Shown: positions 10,790 through 23,195 of the stretch, in pieces
Layout: each line of letters starts with the position of its first letter
Numbering within the stretch: position 1 is the first letter of the stretch
NCBI GenBank assembly: GCA_029582155.1
Contig: CM055905.1
Coordinates: forward strand, 10,380,995 to 10,444,994
Direction: 5' to 3'
Origin: Panopea generosa
Taxonomy: Eukaryota; Mollusca; Bivalvia; Adapedonta; Hiatellidae
Length of the DNA stretch: 64,000 nucleotides
Made by a program: the position numbers and the translations under genes
The notes under the pieces: model-generated
Database searches by the model: none
Told to the model about the DNA's origin: nothing
What the model saw: the letters and a program-made list of their open reading frames with translations, nothing else

Positions 10790-11287
10790 TTAAAGCAACA
10801 CATCCACGTTTAAACTTTTTTTAAAATAATTTCAATTGAGTTGTGAGCACATTTCCCATACATAAATATATGGTCAGTGAGCTGTATATCTGCTAACAAA
10901 CACTATCCATAACGCTTTAGAATTATAAAAAAATATGTTCAAATTATAAAGCGTGACAAACGCTTTATAAATTATTTTTGAATTGCCGAGGATTCCAACT
11001 TGGCTTCAAATTGAATTATGCGAATCGTATTAAAAAAACTTCACGTTTTAGTGCGTAGTGTACTTAACCTGCCTTGAAAGTCATTTTGACAAAAAAATTT
11101 GACTCGGGTGAGTTACACGCTTGTTTTATAAAGTGTTAGTCACGCATTATAATTTGGGCATCATTTTGTTCGGGATTGTGTTTATATGCTCATATACAGC
11201 TAATTGATCATATGTTTGTATGGGAAATGTGCTCATAGCTCAATTAATTTTTTTTTTAAAAGTTCAAACGTGGATGTGATGCTTTAA
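10790..11287. mobile_element. Foldback MITE with ~190-bp inverted arms and TTAA ends
   Basis: The left arm from 10790 (TTAAAGCAACACATCCACGT) matches the reverse complement of the right arm ending at 11287 (ACGTGGATGTGATGCTTTAA). Pairing continues through GAGCACATTTCCCATACA and AGCTGTATAT to about 10980 on the left and 11100 on the right. Only ~110 bp is unpaired in the centre. TTAA at both ends suggests a TTAA target duplication, as in piggyBac-type elements. No coding sequence. Confidence 0.72.
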
Positions 11288-12089
11288 GAAATTGTTGCTA
11301 TCAGTTGAGCATGTGTGACTTACCTCCTATCGGTCGGCACTGGAAAATACCACCACTTAAGCCTCAATGCAAAATGTGAAAATATTGATGTATTATTTTA
11401 TGAATATGCATGTTTGTTTCCGAGTATAATCACATTACATCTTTCATAATGTAAATTACAGAAGTAATATTTTAGCCAAACAACCAGTGAATAGCACAGA
11501 AACAAGAGAAAATCTTTATTTCATGCTTTTTTAACAAAACTATTGCATCAATGTTTAACAATTAAAAAAACAACATAATTTGAATTGTATGCTTTTTTAT
11601 TTTCTGCTTCAATATACATAAAATTCTGGCATGAAACAGAGTTATAGTTACAGAATAGCCAAAATGTTTGAAATTTAAAACATGGTTTTCGGGGAATTTC
11701 CATGTCTCTTGTTTTCATGTTGAGTTTAAGTTCCGGTGAAGGTTTGCAACAGTGCCCTTGCCTTTATAATACCGCATATATAGGGATACATATAATTTAT
11801 TTTGTCAGTAGCCCCTAAGAGTAGATCTACTGAATGTTAACTTGTAAGAAGCACCAGCTGGGGATCAAACATCAACCTCTGGCATGACCCCTAACACCAA
11901 AGTGACCAGGTCAAAGCGCAAAGGTAAATAAAAACTGACTGTCTGCCAACACTATCCTACCAACTTCCGCTCGATTTCAATTAATTTGATATCTGTATGT
12001 GGCAAAACATCGTGACGACGCTTTAAAAGAGATTTCTAAATCTTCATTGTTTCATCCATTTCACACTGAACATAAGTCGAACAAATTTT
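11288..12089. other. Unassigned sequence
   Basis: No gene seen. Bases 11860-11910 carry a weak tRNA-B-box-like stretch on the minus strand (GGGGATCAAAC read on the plus strand), perhaps an old SINE head. Confidence 0.3.
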
Positions 12090-12290
12090 GATTTGGTAGA
12101 ATGTTTAGTGTCATTTTTATGCAATCGAGGGGTAACAGGCGATCAGTTATCACTAATAACTGTTTCCTTGGATCCCAAAAGGTTAACCAGTACTCGAGCA
12201 CATCCCATCTTCGCAAGTAACTGATAACGTTTCCACTTGAATCAGCGGTGAAAGCAGAATGATAATGAGACACAATGTCGTATATTAGTA
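12090..12290 (-). repeat. SINE family K, headless fragment
   Basis: The minus strand matches the body of the copies at 37483, 52485 and 61015: GTGTCTCATTATCATTC, the GCTGATTCAAGTGG segment, GGAGATGGGGTGTGCTCGAG-type sequence, and TTGCATAAAAATGACACTAAA near the tail. The tRNA-like head is missing. A run of 14 C bases follows on the plus strand at about 12297-12310. Confidence 0.6.
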
Positions 12291-13014
12291 ATGCTCCCCC
12301 CCCCCCCCCCCAGAATGACGTGATCGTCCTTATTATTAACCTTGATTTCACTGTTTTGTAACCATATAAATTGATAACTTAATGTTGTTTCTCCTCATTA
12401 TAATAAAGGTGAAAATAAAGTAGCGTTCCGTCTCATGATTTAAATTGGCTACTATTTTTATACAACAGGTATTACAATGTTTACCTCTCAGATACGCATA
12501 AATTTACATAATTACTAGTATATATTTATGCCCATTCAATATTGATAAATGCTGCAATGCGGAAAAGTATATGTTTTCTTCAGTCACTTTAGAAAAAAGA
12601 ACTTGTGTATGCAGATCAGGGGCCTAACGAAAACAACTGTCGGATCTCATTGTTGAACGCAGATAGTTTTTGGTGCGTTTCATTGCGCTGAATGATCTCT
12701 CACATGAGGCAGACGTCGTCGGCGACATGGTAAGAAGAGCCCCTAGACTTATATACAAAGATATAGGTCCTTGGGTCCTTGTTTATCTGATTGAGTGCGT
12801 CCTGTAGTTTATAAGGTTTACCGTCTGCCATACTCCATCTGACCTTCCATCTGGTTGTTCCGGTCTTGAATGCCTTAAACGTGTGCGGAACGTCTCACAC
12901 CACTATTACATTTCACATAGACCTCCATTGTAACATTTATGTCCAAAACACAGTTAAAAAAAAATCTGCTGGGAACGTAACTGACATGAATCTAGGACGC
13001 CATAAATGCATCCT

Positions 13015-13053
<39 letters not shown>

Positions 13054-14029
13054 ATAAATAGCAATGTAGTGTAGACCCGGGCGGCTCATATACACGTGAA
13101 GGTCCAAGATTCCGCAAATGTCATGGTAATTACTCGATATACTTGATCTAGTAAAGTTTGGTAAACTATTTTATTAAGAAAGTGCCGTCATTAAGCAGTG
13201 TGTTTTGTAATCAAGAGGAAATGCCCTCTCGATCCGCAAAGGATATCAAATATTTATAAAATTATGCGAGAGAGGGGTTTCATTAATAACGTATACTTTA
13301 AGTCTTAAATTCTATTAAGTGTATATATCAAATTATAATTCTAACTCTAATTACAGTATCTAGTTTAGTTTCTCACGTTATTCTGTGCAATCAGAAAATA
13401 AATAAAACACAACTTGTTAAAGATTCTGAAACAATTAATGTTATGGTGAAACATTGAAACCCTTTCCCGGGGTCCTTTCTGCTGAGTGCTCCAATGCGCT
13501 ATCGTCTTAAAGCAAAACAACTTTATGTGAGAAAGTTTGCCAGTTATTTGCGGACGCACGGTTGTTCTGCTCCGCTTCATTCTGATGACTTCACCAATAA
13601 AAAACAGGATATGCGTTAAACTGCAATGTGATTATTACCTACTGAATTTACAATGGCTCTACTACATGACATGACGTATGAATATATTAAATTCTCACCT
13701 AACATATATTTACATCCATCATCAACGGATCGTGGAAATACGCAAAACAAGATATCACTGGATAAAGGCGTATGCGACTCGTCCTGAATGTTTGAGTGAC
13801 TCATCCTGAATGTTTGAGTATAAGTCGTGTTATTTTATTTCGGATTGTAAACACGTTACTACAACTTGTACAACTCACACTGGAAGTATTGGGTAGAACC
13901 AGTACTAAACATAGTTGGAAGAAGTGTCCCAATCATGGGACCGAAGCTCGTGTTTGTTTGTTAGTTTGACTATATTGCGTCATTTTATGGCATTTACGGC
14001 TACCAGACAAACAGTTAATCTAACCACAC
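12291..14029. other. Unassigned; poly-C tract and (TC)n microsatellite
   Basis: Contains a poly-C run (~12297-12310) and (TC)n at 13021-13051. A nearly repeated phrase (ACTC-TCCTGAATGTTTGAGT) occurs twice at about 13780-13820. No gene recognised. Confidence 0.5.
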
Positions 14030-14205
14030 CTTGCAGTCTGGAAGGTTAACTTGTAAACAAGTAACTCTTGAATCGGTGATTACAGTCGAATGACAACGAG
14101 ACGCGGTGTTGTGTATCAACAAGTGCGCAGAATGTGGCCTGGCGGGGATTCAAACTCGCGAACACTTGAGTGATAAGACGCGTTACCGATTGAGCTAACC
14201 GGTTT
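14030..14205 (-). repeat. SINE family K copy
   Basis: The minus strand starts with a tRNA-like head (GGTTAGCTCAATCGGTAACG as A box, GAGTTTGAATCCCCGCC as B box). It continues with the family K body (TGTCTCATTATC-like, GATTCAAG, TTACTTG) and stops near 14030 without the family tail. Confidence 0.7.
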
Positions 14206-14317
14206 TGTATAACATGAATTAAAATAAACAAACATTAAAAGCAAAGCAAATATTTCACTGAAATCAACATTTGTATCCCCTCCCACCATTTGCAGAATGA
14301 TGAAACTATGTTTATCA

Positions 14318-14525
14318 TGGACACATTACTATCAATTAAAAACATGGGTTAACCCTGTCCGTAAGCTTAAAGATTTGGTTTCCGATCAATAAGTTAAATG
14401 TGTCCATGTTTTTAATTGATAGTTGTATGTCCATGAAAATGTGTTGACCCTGTCCGTCAGCTTAAAAGATTTGGTTTCCGATCAATAAGTTGAATGTGTC
14501 AATGTTTTTAAATGATAGTTCCGTG
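14318..14525. repeat. Direct duplication (~105 bp) with an internal 19-bp inverted repeat
   Basis: AACCCTGTCCG-AAGCTTAAAGATT-GGTTTCCGATCAATAAGTT occurs twice, about 105 bp apart. ACTATCAATTAAAAACATG (14328-14346) is exactly complementary to 14405-14423. No coding sequence. Confidence 0.75.
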
Positions 14526-15094
14526 TGTACCTGTTTCATTATAAAATACAAGTCAAGTTCGATATTCAACCAATACTCTCTTTTTTAGTTTGTTAAATAT
14601 TCTGAATAAACCATTATTTCTTTAACCAATTTTTGCACATTTGGCCAAATTGAAATTATTTCGGAACAATATGATAAAGTTTATAAGAAATGTAAAATAA
14701 CTGTTATGGAAGCAGATTTACACAAGCTTCTAAAGCTTTTTTCTGTATCCTTTCCACATAATTCGTTAAACGTATGACTTTATTGTTAAATGTATGCTAA
14801 ATATATGTACTTATGTGAATAAAATATTGTTTAAACTAAGTTCGATATTTGTCAACAACATTGGTCCCGGTTAATAGCGGGGACATTCATGTAGACAAAC
14901 ACGTTTCTATTTTATTTTTATGATGTAAAGTAGTTTGGCTTTTTACCATTATCAGATATATGTACTGAGAAATGTCCATATTTCATTAGATTATATATAA
15001 TATAAACCTATAAACAACCTATATTAGTTTAAAATGAATATGTGTACTGTATATGAACATTGAATGCTGCACACCATACTCCTTACATTATGAC

Positions 15095-15275
15095 TGTCTT
15101 GTGGTAGAACGCCTTTCTAGCATTGAGAAAGCTGCCCGTTCAATCACCAACCATGTCATACCATATGACATACTAGCGGGTCCAAGGGACAATTGCTAGG
15201 CTCGCCGCTGACCGCTGTTATATAGCTGAAGTACTGTTGAACAAAGGCTTAAAACTCCATACATACATACACGCA
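15095..15275 (+). repeat. tRNA-related SINE with (CATA)n tail
   Basis: GTGGTAGAACGCC acts as A box and CGTTCAATCACC as B box. A ~120-bp body with TTGAACAAAGGCTTAAAACTCC and a CATACATACATAC tail follows. No second copy seen in the window. Confidence 0.5.
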
Positions 15276-15979
15276 CGCACACATACAAAACTAAAGGATT
15301 CCCTATTTGGCGTTTTAAAATGAAGCTTCTGGGAGTGGCATAAAGCGCCGATACATAGACGTAAGATAGGAAGCACAGATGTTTAATTAGCGTTACGGCT
15401 ATTAGCTATGTTTAGTATGAAGGCTATACGTACACTGACCTGTGAACCCTTGGTTATCCATTGTTTTCAATTTAATATGTGGCTTATTTATTCCAAAATA
15501 TGATCGTTCCTCACTGCATGTAGAAAATCTTGGGCAATATTAAGAATGCATTGTGGGTTGTATCCTGTTACAACAGAGACTCGTCATCTGTAAGAGGAAA
15601 AGGAAACAGACAGATGTAGGTGGATCTGTTTAATAGCGTTATAAAACAAAACATCTCTTTCATGCATGTCACATATATGTAATAACATATGAAATATACG
15701 TGCATATGCGGATATAGAAAGGAGACAGGTGTCTGAACTGAGATTTGTTGAAGGTGTAATACCAATTGATTTTCCTTGTTATATCTTTAAGTGAATTAAA
15801 CAAGAAAACTAGAGCTTACTATTGTATAATCAGTAAAAGTATCTCGATTATAAATTCCAATGTATCTGCATATATGCTATATGTTACAACATGTATTTTT
15901 GTCACTTTAATGTCAATTTGTACTTTTTTGTATTTTGGGCCAGAGACCTATATTACCTGAATAAAAATAAATATATAAA

Positions 15980-16215
15980 TCAAAGAAGAGAAACTTATTT
16001 TACTGTTTGTTGACATGGGGTCATGTTTCACCAAAAATATATTTTCTGTCCAGTTGTTGACAAAGTAAAAATAGACTTCAGAAATCACTAATCCATACCC
16101 CAATTTTCATCTTTTATTAAAATCACAGTTTATATACCAATGATGCAGATGAGCATTAAGATAAGAAATATGCATTTTTAATAAGAATATTTATCACTGT
16201 CATTACGCATGCATG
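15980..16215 (+). repeat. Dispersed repeat R3, partial copy
   Basis: Resembles 27085-27440: TTTTACTGTTTGTTGAC, GACAAAGTAAAAATAGACTTC, CATACCCCAATTTTC and GAGCATTAAGATAAG. A further piece of the same family, its other end in minus orientation, is at 17225-17345. Confidence 0.55.
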
Positions 16216-16690
16216 GCGACTCTATATATAGCTAAAATGTTAGTACACCAAAAACAAACTTACATGCTGGATTTTAAACAAGTATTAAACCTAATATCCG
16301 CAGTTCTCTTTACATTAAAACTGTATAATGTTAATGTGTAGTTCACTTTTCACACGCGTTCACTTTGTACATGTAAAACGAATCAAGGTGAGAAAAATCA
16401 GTAGCAGGAAATGCGAAACTAAATAATTTGACACATACAAGAGTACCCCTAAGCTAAATTTAAAGTTTATAGATTAAAACGAGTTTCGTTACACTACACA
16501 AGCAATTATATGTAAAATTACCTTAAAAGTTTGTGTGTGTTGGGGGGTATTCAACTAGAGCATATATTTGTATCGAATTTCCATTATCAATGATTTAATC
16601 ATAAAGTTGTTTTTTATCTTTAACACTGGGAAAAACAGAATATAATCTTATTTTCCTTTTTGGAGATCATAAACAGATACATTGAGCATT

Positions 16691-16692
<2 letters not shown>

Positions 16693-16738
<46 letters not shown>
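16693..16738. repeat. (TA)n microsatellite
   Basis: Uninterrupted TA dinucleotide run of about 45 bases. The open frame across it (polyY-I) is an artefact. Confidence 0.95.
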
Positions 16739-16739
<1 letters not shown>

Positions 16740-17224
16740 CCTCACATGAGTGCTCATTTATTACTGAATTCAACGAGTTGGCAAAAAATATATTATGCGA
16801 GGCTCTGCCGTGCATTGTCTTTTTTCAAGTAGTAATGTTAATAATAAACGAGCTTGAATGTAAGGTTCTTTTTGTCACACAACTCAGGAAAATGGTATAT
16901 CAAGCATTTGTTTAACAAACCACCTCTTTAAGGAACAGAATAGTATTTTCTTCCATTCTTAGTATGATGACAATGTGTTACTGTTTGTTGACAGTTATTT
17001 TTTATATATTCGGGCAAGTCCGAAAGTGGTTCGGCATGTAACGTGCGAGAGCCGAGTTATACGGAAAGCACGAGCGATAAATTGGAAGTGATTATTACAC
17101 TAGGTTGGATAGCAAATATATGCAAAGAGTTAATTACACTTCTCAACTGTTAAATACGTGATACAATTAGATATATCAATAAAAATAGTTAAACAATGAG
17201 CAATTGAACAAGATTATATATAGG

Positions 17225-17345
17225 CATAGTACTACTATTAGAAACAGAAAATGCTTCCGTGAGGTGCCTATAATGGCGGTTATAAATTATCCTTGTTTTA
17301 CCTTCTTTAAAAATGCAGTTTCTTTAGTTTAATGCCCATTTTTTG
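17225..17345 (-). repeat. Dispersed repeat R3, 3' part
   Basis: The minus strand reads TTTATAACCGCCATTATAGG, then a GGAAGCATTTTCTG-type sequence and AGTACTATGCC, matching the end of R3 at 27390-27450 and 55330-55415. Confidence 0.6.
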
Positions 17346-17410
17346 TTTGAATGGCGTCATAGATGTATTTTGAACATGTTAAAGGAATGTCATATTTCAA
17401 TTGTGTATTT

Positions 17411-20400
17411 AGCAACACGTACATTAAGTGGTATGTCATATTAAAGCAGCACGTCCAGTAAGTGATGTCATTAAAGCAGCATGTACAGTAAGTGATATGT
17501 CATATTAAAGCAGCACGTACAGTAAGTGGTATGTCATAATAAAGCAGCACGTACAGTAAGTGGTATGCCATATTAAAGCAGCACGTACAGTAAGTGGTAT
17601 GTCATATTAAAGCAGCACGTACAGTATGTGATATGTCATATTAAAACAGCACGTACAGTAAGTGGTATGTCATATAAAAGCAGCATGTACAGTAAATGGT
17701 ATGTCATATAAAAGCAGCACGTACAGGAAGTGATATGCCATATTAAAGCAGCACGTACAGTAAGCGATATGTCATATTAAAGCAGCACGTACAATAAGCG
17801 ATATGTCATATTAAAGCAGCACGTACAGTAAGCGATATGTCATATAAAAGCAGCACATACAGGAAGTGATATGTCATATTAAAGCAGCACGTACAGGAAG
17901 TGATATGTCATATTAAAGCAGCACGTACAGTATGTGATATGTCATATTAAAACAGCACGTACAGTAAGTGGTATGTCATATAAAAGCAGCACGTACAGTA
18001 AGTGGTATGTCATATTAAAGCTGCACGTACAGTAAGTGGTATGCCATATTAAAGCAGCACGTACAGTAAGCGATATGTCATATTAAAGCAGCACGTACAG
18101 TAAGCGATATGTCATAATAAAGCAGCACGTACAGGAAGTGATATGTCATATTAAAGCAGCACGTCCAGTAAGTAATATGTCATATTAAAGCAGCACATAC
18201 AGTAAGCGATATGTCATAATAAAGCAGCACGTACAGGAAGTGATATGTCATATTAAAGCAGCACGTCCAGTTAGTGATATGTCATATTAAAGTAGCACGT
18301 ACAGTAAGCGATATGTCATAATAAAGCAGCACGTACAGGAAGTGATATGTCATATTAAAGCAGCACGTACAGTATGTGATATGTCATATTAAAACAGCAC
18401 GTACAGTAAGTGGTATGTCATATAAAAGCAGCACGTACAGTAAGTGGTATGTCATATTAAAGCAGCACGTACAGTAAGTGGTATGCCATATTAAAGCAGC
18501 ACGTACAGTAAGTGATATGTCATATTAATGCGACACGTACAGTAGGTGGTATGACATATTAAAGCAGCACGTACAGTAGGTGGTATGACATATTAAAGCA
18601 GCATGTACAGTAAGTGGTATGTCATAAAAGCAGCACGTACAGTAAGTGATATGTCATATTAAAGCAGCACGTACAGTAAGTGGTATGTCATATTAAACAG
18701 CACGTATAGTAAGTGATATGTCATATTAATGCGACACGTACAGTAGGTGATATGACATATTAAAGCAGCATGTACAGTTAATGATATGTCATATTAAAGC
18801 AGCACGTACACCAAGTTGTATGTCATATTAAATCAGCATGTACAGTAAGTCATATGCCATATTAAAGCAACACGTACAGTAGGTGATATGACATATTAAA
18901 GCAGCACGTACAATAAGTGGTATGTCATATTAAATCAGCACGTACAGTAGGCGATATGTCACATTAATGCAACACGTACAGTAAGTGATATGACATATTA
19001 AAGCAGCACGTACAGTAGGTGGTATATTATATCAAAGCAGTACGTACAGTTAGTGAAATGTCATATAAAAGTAGCATATACAGTAGGTTATATGTCATAT
19101 TAAAGCAACACTTACAGTAAGTTATATGACACGCTAAAGCAGTACGTACAGTAAGTGATATGTCAGATTAAAGCAACACGTACAGTAGGTTGTATGTCAA
19201 ATTAAAGCTAAATGTACAGTAAGTGAAATGCCATATTAAAGGAGCACATACAGTAGGTGATATGACATATTAAAGCAACACGAACAATAAGTGATATGAC
19301 ATATTAAAGCAGCACGTACAGTTAGTCATAAGTAAGATTAAAGCAGCACGTACAGTAGGTGGTATGTCAGATTATAGCAGCATGTTCAGTAGGTTATATG
19401 TCATATTAAAGTTGCACGTACAGTAGTAGGTGATATGCCATATTAAAGAAGCACGTATGATAAGTGATATGACATATTAAAGCAGCACTTACAATACGTG
19501 ATATGACATAGTAAAGAAGCATGTACAGTAGGTGTATGCCATATTAAAGAAGCACGTACGATATGACATATTAAAGCAGCACGTACAGTAGGTGATATAA
19601 AATATTAAAGAAGCACGTTTGATAAGTGATATGACATATTAAAGCAGCACTTACAATACGTGATATGACATATTAAAGAAGCACGTACAGTAGGTGATGT
19701 CATATTAAAGCAGCACGTACAGTAAGTGATATATCGTATTAAAGCAGCTCGTACAGTAAGTGATATGTCATATTAAAGCAGCACGTACAGTAAGTGATAT
19801 GTCATATTAATGCGACACGTACAGTAGGTGATATGACATATTAAAGCAGCATGTACAGTTAATGATATGTCATATTAAAGCAGCACGTACAATAAGTGGT
19901 ATGTCATATTCAAGCAGCAGGTACAGTAGGTGATATGACATATTAAAGCAGCACGTACATCAAGTGGTATGTCATACTAAAGCAGCATATACAATAAGTG
20001 ATATGTCATATTAAAGCAGCACGTACAGTAAGTGGTATGTCATATTAAATCAGCACGTACAGTAGGCGATATGTCATATTAATGCAACACGTACAGTAAG
20101 TGATATGACATATTAAAGCAACACGTACAGTAGGTGGTATGTTATATCAAAGCAGTACGTACAGTTAGTGAAATGTTATATAAAAGCGGCATATACAGTA
20201 GGTGATATGTCATATTAAAGCAACACGTACAGTAAGTGATATGACATGATAAAGCAGCACGTACAGTTAGTGATATGTCAGATTAAAGCAACACGTACAG
20301 TAGGTTGTATGTGAAATTAAAGCTACACGTACAGTAAGTGAAATGCCATATTAAAGGAGCACGTACAGTAGGTGATATGACATATTAAAGCAACACGTAC

Positions 20401-22077
20401 AATAAGTGATATGACATATTAAAGCAGCACGTACAGTTAGTCATATGTAAGATTAAAGCAGCACGTAAAGTAGGTGGTATGTCAGATTATAGCAGCATGT
20501 TCAGTAGGTTATATGCTATATTAAAGTTGCACGTACAGTAGTAGGTGATATGCCATATTAAAGAAGCACGTACGATAAGTGATGTGACATATTAAAGCAG
20601 CACGTACAGTTGGTGATATGACATATTAAAGAAGCACGTACAGTAGGTGATATGCCATATTAAAGAAGCACGTACGATAAGTGATATGACATATTAAAGC
20701 AGCACGTACAGTAGGTGATATGACATATTAAAGAAGCACGTTTGATAAGTGATATGACATATTAAAGCAAAACGTACAGTAGGTGATATGACAAATTAAA
20801 GCAGCACGTACAGTAAGTGATATGTCAGATTAAAGCAGCACGTACAGTAAGTAATATGTCATATTAAAGCAGCACGTACAGTATGTGCTATATCATATTA
20901 AAGCAGCACATACAGTAAGTGATATGTCATATTTAAGCAACATGTACAGCAAGCGATATGTCATATTAATGCAACATGTACAACAAGTGATATGTCATAT
21001 TAAAGCAACATGTACAGCAAGTGGTATGGCATATTAAAGCAGCATGTACAGTTAGTGATATGTCATATTAAAGCAGCATGTACAGTAAGTGATATTTCAT
21101 TTTAAAGCAGCACGTACAGTTAGTGATATGTCATATTAAAGCAGCACATATAGTTAGTGGTATGTCATATTAAAGCAGCACGTACAGTAGGTGATATGTC
21201 ACATTAAAGCAGCATGTACAGTTAGTGATATGTCATATTAAAGCAGCATGTACAGTAAGTGATATGTCATATTAAAACAGCACGTACAGTTAATGATATG
21301 TCATATTAAAGCAGCACATATAGTTAGTGGTATGTTATATTAAAGCAGCACATACAGTTAGTGGTATGTTATATTAAAGCAGCATGTACAGTAAGTGATA
21401 TGACACATTAAAGCAGCACGTACAGTAGATGATATGTCATATTAAAGCAACATGTACAGCAAGTGGTATGTCATATTAAAGCAGCACGTTCTGTAAGTGG
21501 TATGTTATGTACAGTAAGTGATATGTCATATTAAAGCAGCACGTACAGTTAGTGGTATGTTATATTAAAGCAGCATGTACAGTTAGTGATATGTCATATT
21601 AAAGCAACATGTACAGCAAGTGGTATGTCATATTAAAGCAGCACGTACTGTAAGTGGTATGTCATATAAAAGCAGCACGTACAGTAGGTGATGTGTCATA
21701 TTAAAGCAGCACGTACAGTTAGTGGTATGTCATATTAAAGCAGCACGTACTGTAAGTGGTATGTCATATTAAAGCAGCACGTACAGTAGGTGATATGTCA
21801 CATTAAAGCAGCACGTACAGTACGTGATATGTCATATTAAAGCAGCACGTACAGTAAATGATATGTCATATTAAAACAGCACATACAGTTAGTGGTATGT
21901 TATATTAAATCAGCATGTACAGTTAGTGATATGTCACATTAAAGCAGCACGTACAATAGGTGATATGTCATATTAAAGCAACATGTACAGTAAGTGATAT
22001 GTTATATTAAAGCAGCACGTACAGTCAGTGATATGTCATATTAGAGCAGCATGTACAGTAAGTGATATGTCATATGT
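17411..22077. repeat. 4.7-kb satellite array of a 34-bp unit
   Basis: About 135 tandem copies of a 34-bp unit, roughly GTATGTCATATTAAAGCAGC plus ACGTACAGTAAGTG. Variants are GATATG/GGTATG, GTCAT/GACAT, CACGTA/CATGTA and AGTAAG/AGTAGG/AGTTAG. Short deletion units interrupt the phase (for example near 18626, 19525 and 21495). A rare-variant series starting CAGTACGTACAGTTAGTGAA recurs at 19038 and 20153. A second marker recurs at 19421 and 20536, so a higher-order block repeats at 1115 bp. Non-coding: 34 is not a multiple of three and no long frame spans it. Confidence 0.95.
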
Positions 22078-23020
22078 AATTTAAGAACTCAATTCTATTT
22101 TGTTTTGCACTATTTTTTCTGACTTTTATCAAGTTGTTTTCAAGTACTTATACTTATCTGACGTTCTGGTTAAATGCTTATATTGTATCATATGCTATAC
22201 TGAATGGAGGAATAAAAGTACAGAAATCACCCTATTCATAGAATAGTCGAGTTACATGTCATATCATGTGTGTCTTCGATTGTTATGTGTTGTTTTCAGA
22301 TATGTGAATTTTGTGTTCCGGATGATGCGCATATGGCACACGCGTGCGTCAAACAGTCATGATACAGTACACGTTTAACTGTTGAAGTTTATAAGAAAAA
22401 TACACACCTGAATAAGCTCATATATCCACAACTTTTCCCGTGCTTGAATGCCCATTCACATTTAGTATACTGTTTACATGTTTATATTCCGTTTTTTGTT
22501 GTAGTTTTTGTTTCGTATGGTTAAATTAGATTGTATTCAAGTAATGATTTTCGAGTGTCACTTGTTTCTATAATGTATATTAATGTTATTGATGTTGTTG
22601 GCGTGCTGTCATTCGATCACTAATAATTGTCAAAATATCACTACAAAGCGCAGTCGCCTCCGGTAAAAGGTGACACCAAACGACAGCCACTATTTTATAA
22701 GCAGTTAAAATATGTCGCGTGATTTAAAGGTGTATAAAAAATAAGAACTGGTCAAGCGTGGATTCCGCTACATAAACAAACGTGTGGAGGAGTTTTAAAC
22801 GACTTTTCGTAACAATACAAATGTATAGTCTATACACTTATAACTGGTACATGTAAATCTAGGGCGGAGCCAGGATTTTTTATTTTGGGGCTGCCAGTCA
22901 CCTGATTAAAAAAACAATAGCAGAAAAAGTGCCATCTGACGAGCATTTGAGGATATTTTTTTTGTACTTGTTTTAAAGTGGAAAATGGGATAAACTGTCA
23001 ATGGCGGTTTGTTAAATGAG
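22078..23020. other. Unassigned sequence right of the satellite
   Basis: No gene or clear repeat. A stretch at ~22860-22900 (GGGCGGAGCCAGGATTTTTT) looks like the end of some interspersed element, but I cannot delimit it. Confidence 0.3.
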
Positions 23021-23195
23021 TTTTATATCCCGGTGTCCTCCGCCACGACTATGTGTGATGTCCTTGAGCAAGACACCATTTCCGCACACGCTTAGTATTG
23101 GTTCTGCCCAGGAAGACATCGAGCGTTATTTGTCGAAGTTGAAAGAACTTGTTTCACAATCGATGTAAGATAAATAGATTAATATTACACTAAAC
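23021..23195 (+). repeat. SINE family G, headless copy
   Basis: Matches 35277-35475 and 47735-47880: GTGTGATGTCCTTGAGCAAG, TTTCCGCACA, CCCAGGAAGA, TTTGTCGAAGTTG and CTTGTTTCACAATCGATGTA. The tRNA-like head is absent. Confidence 0.7.

Noticed and set aside
12061..12351. 96-codon minus-strand frame
   Set aside because: Falls within a SINE family K fragment and a poly-C tract.
17411..22077. CRISPR-like regular direct repeats
   Set aside because: The repeats are contiguous, without unique spacers, in clearly eukaryotic DNA; it is a satellite.
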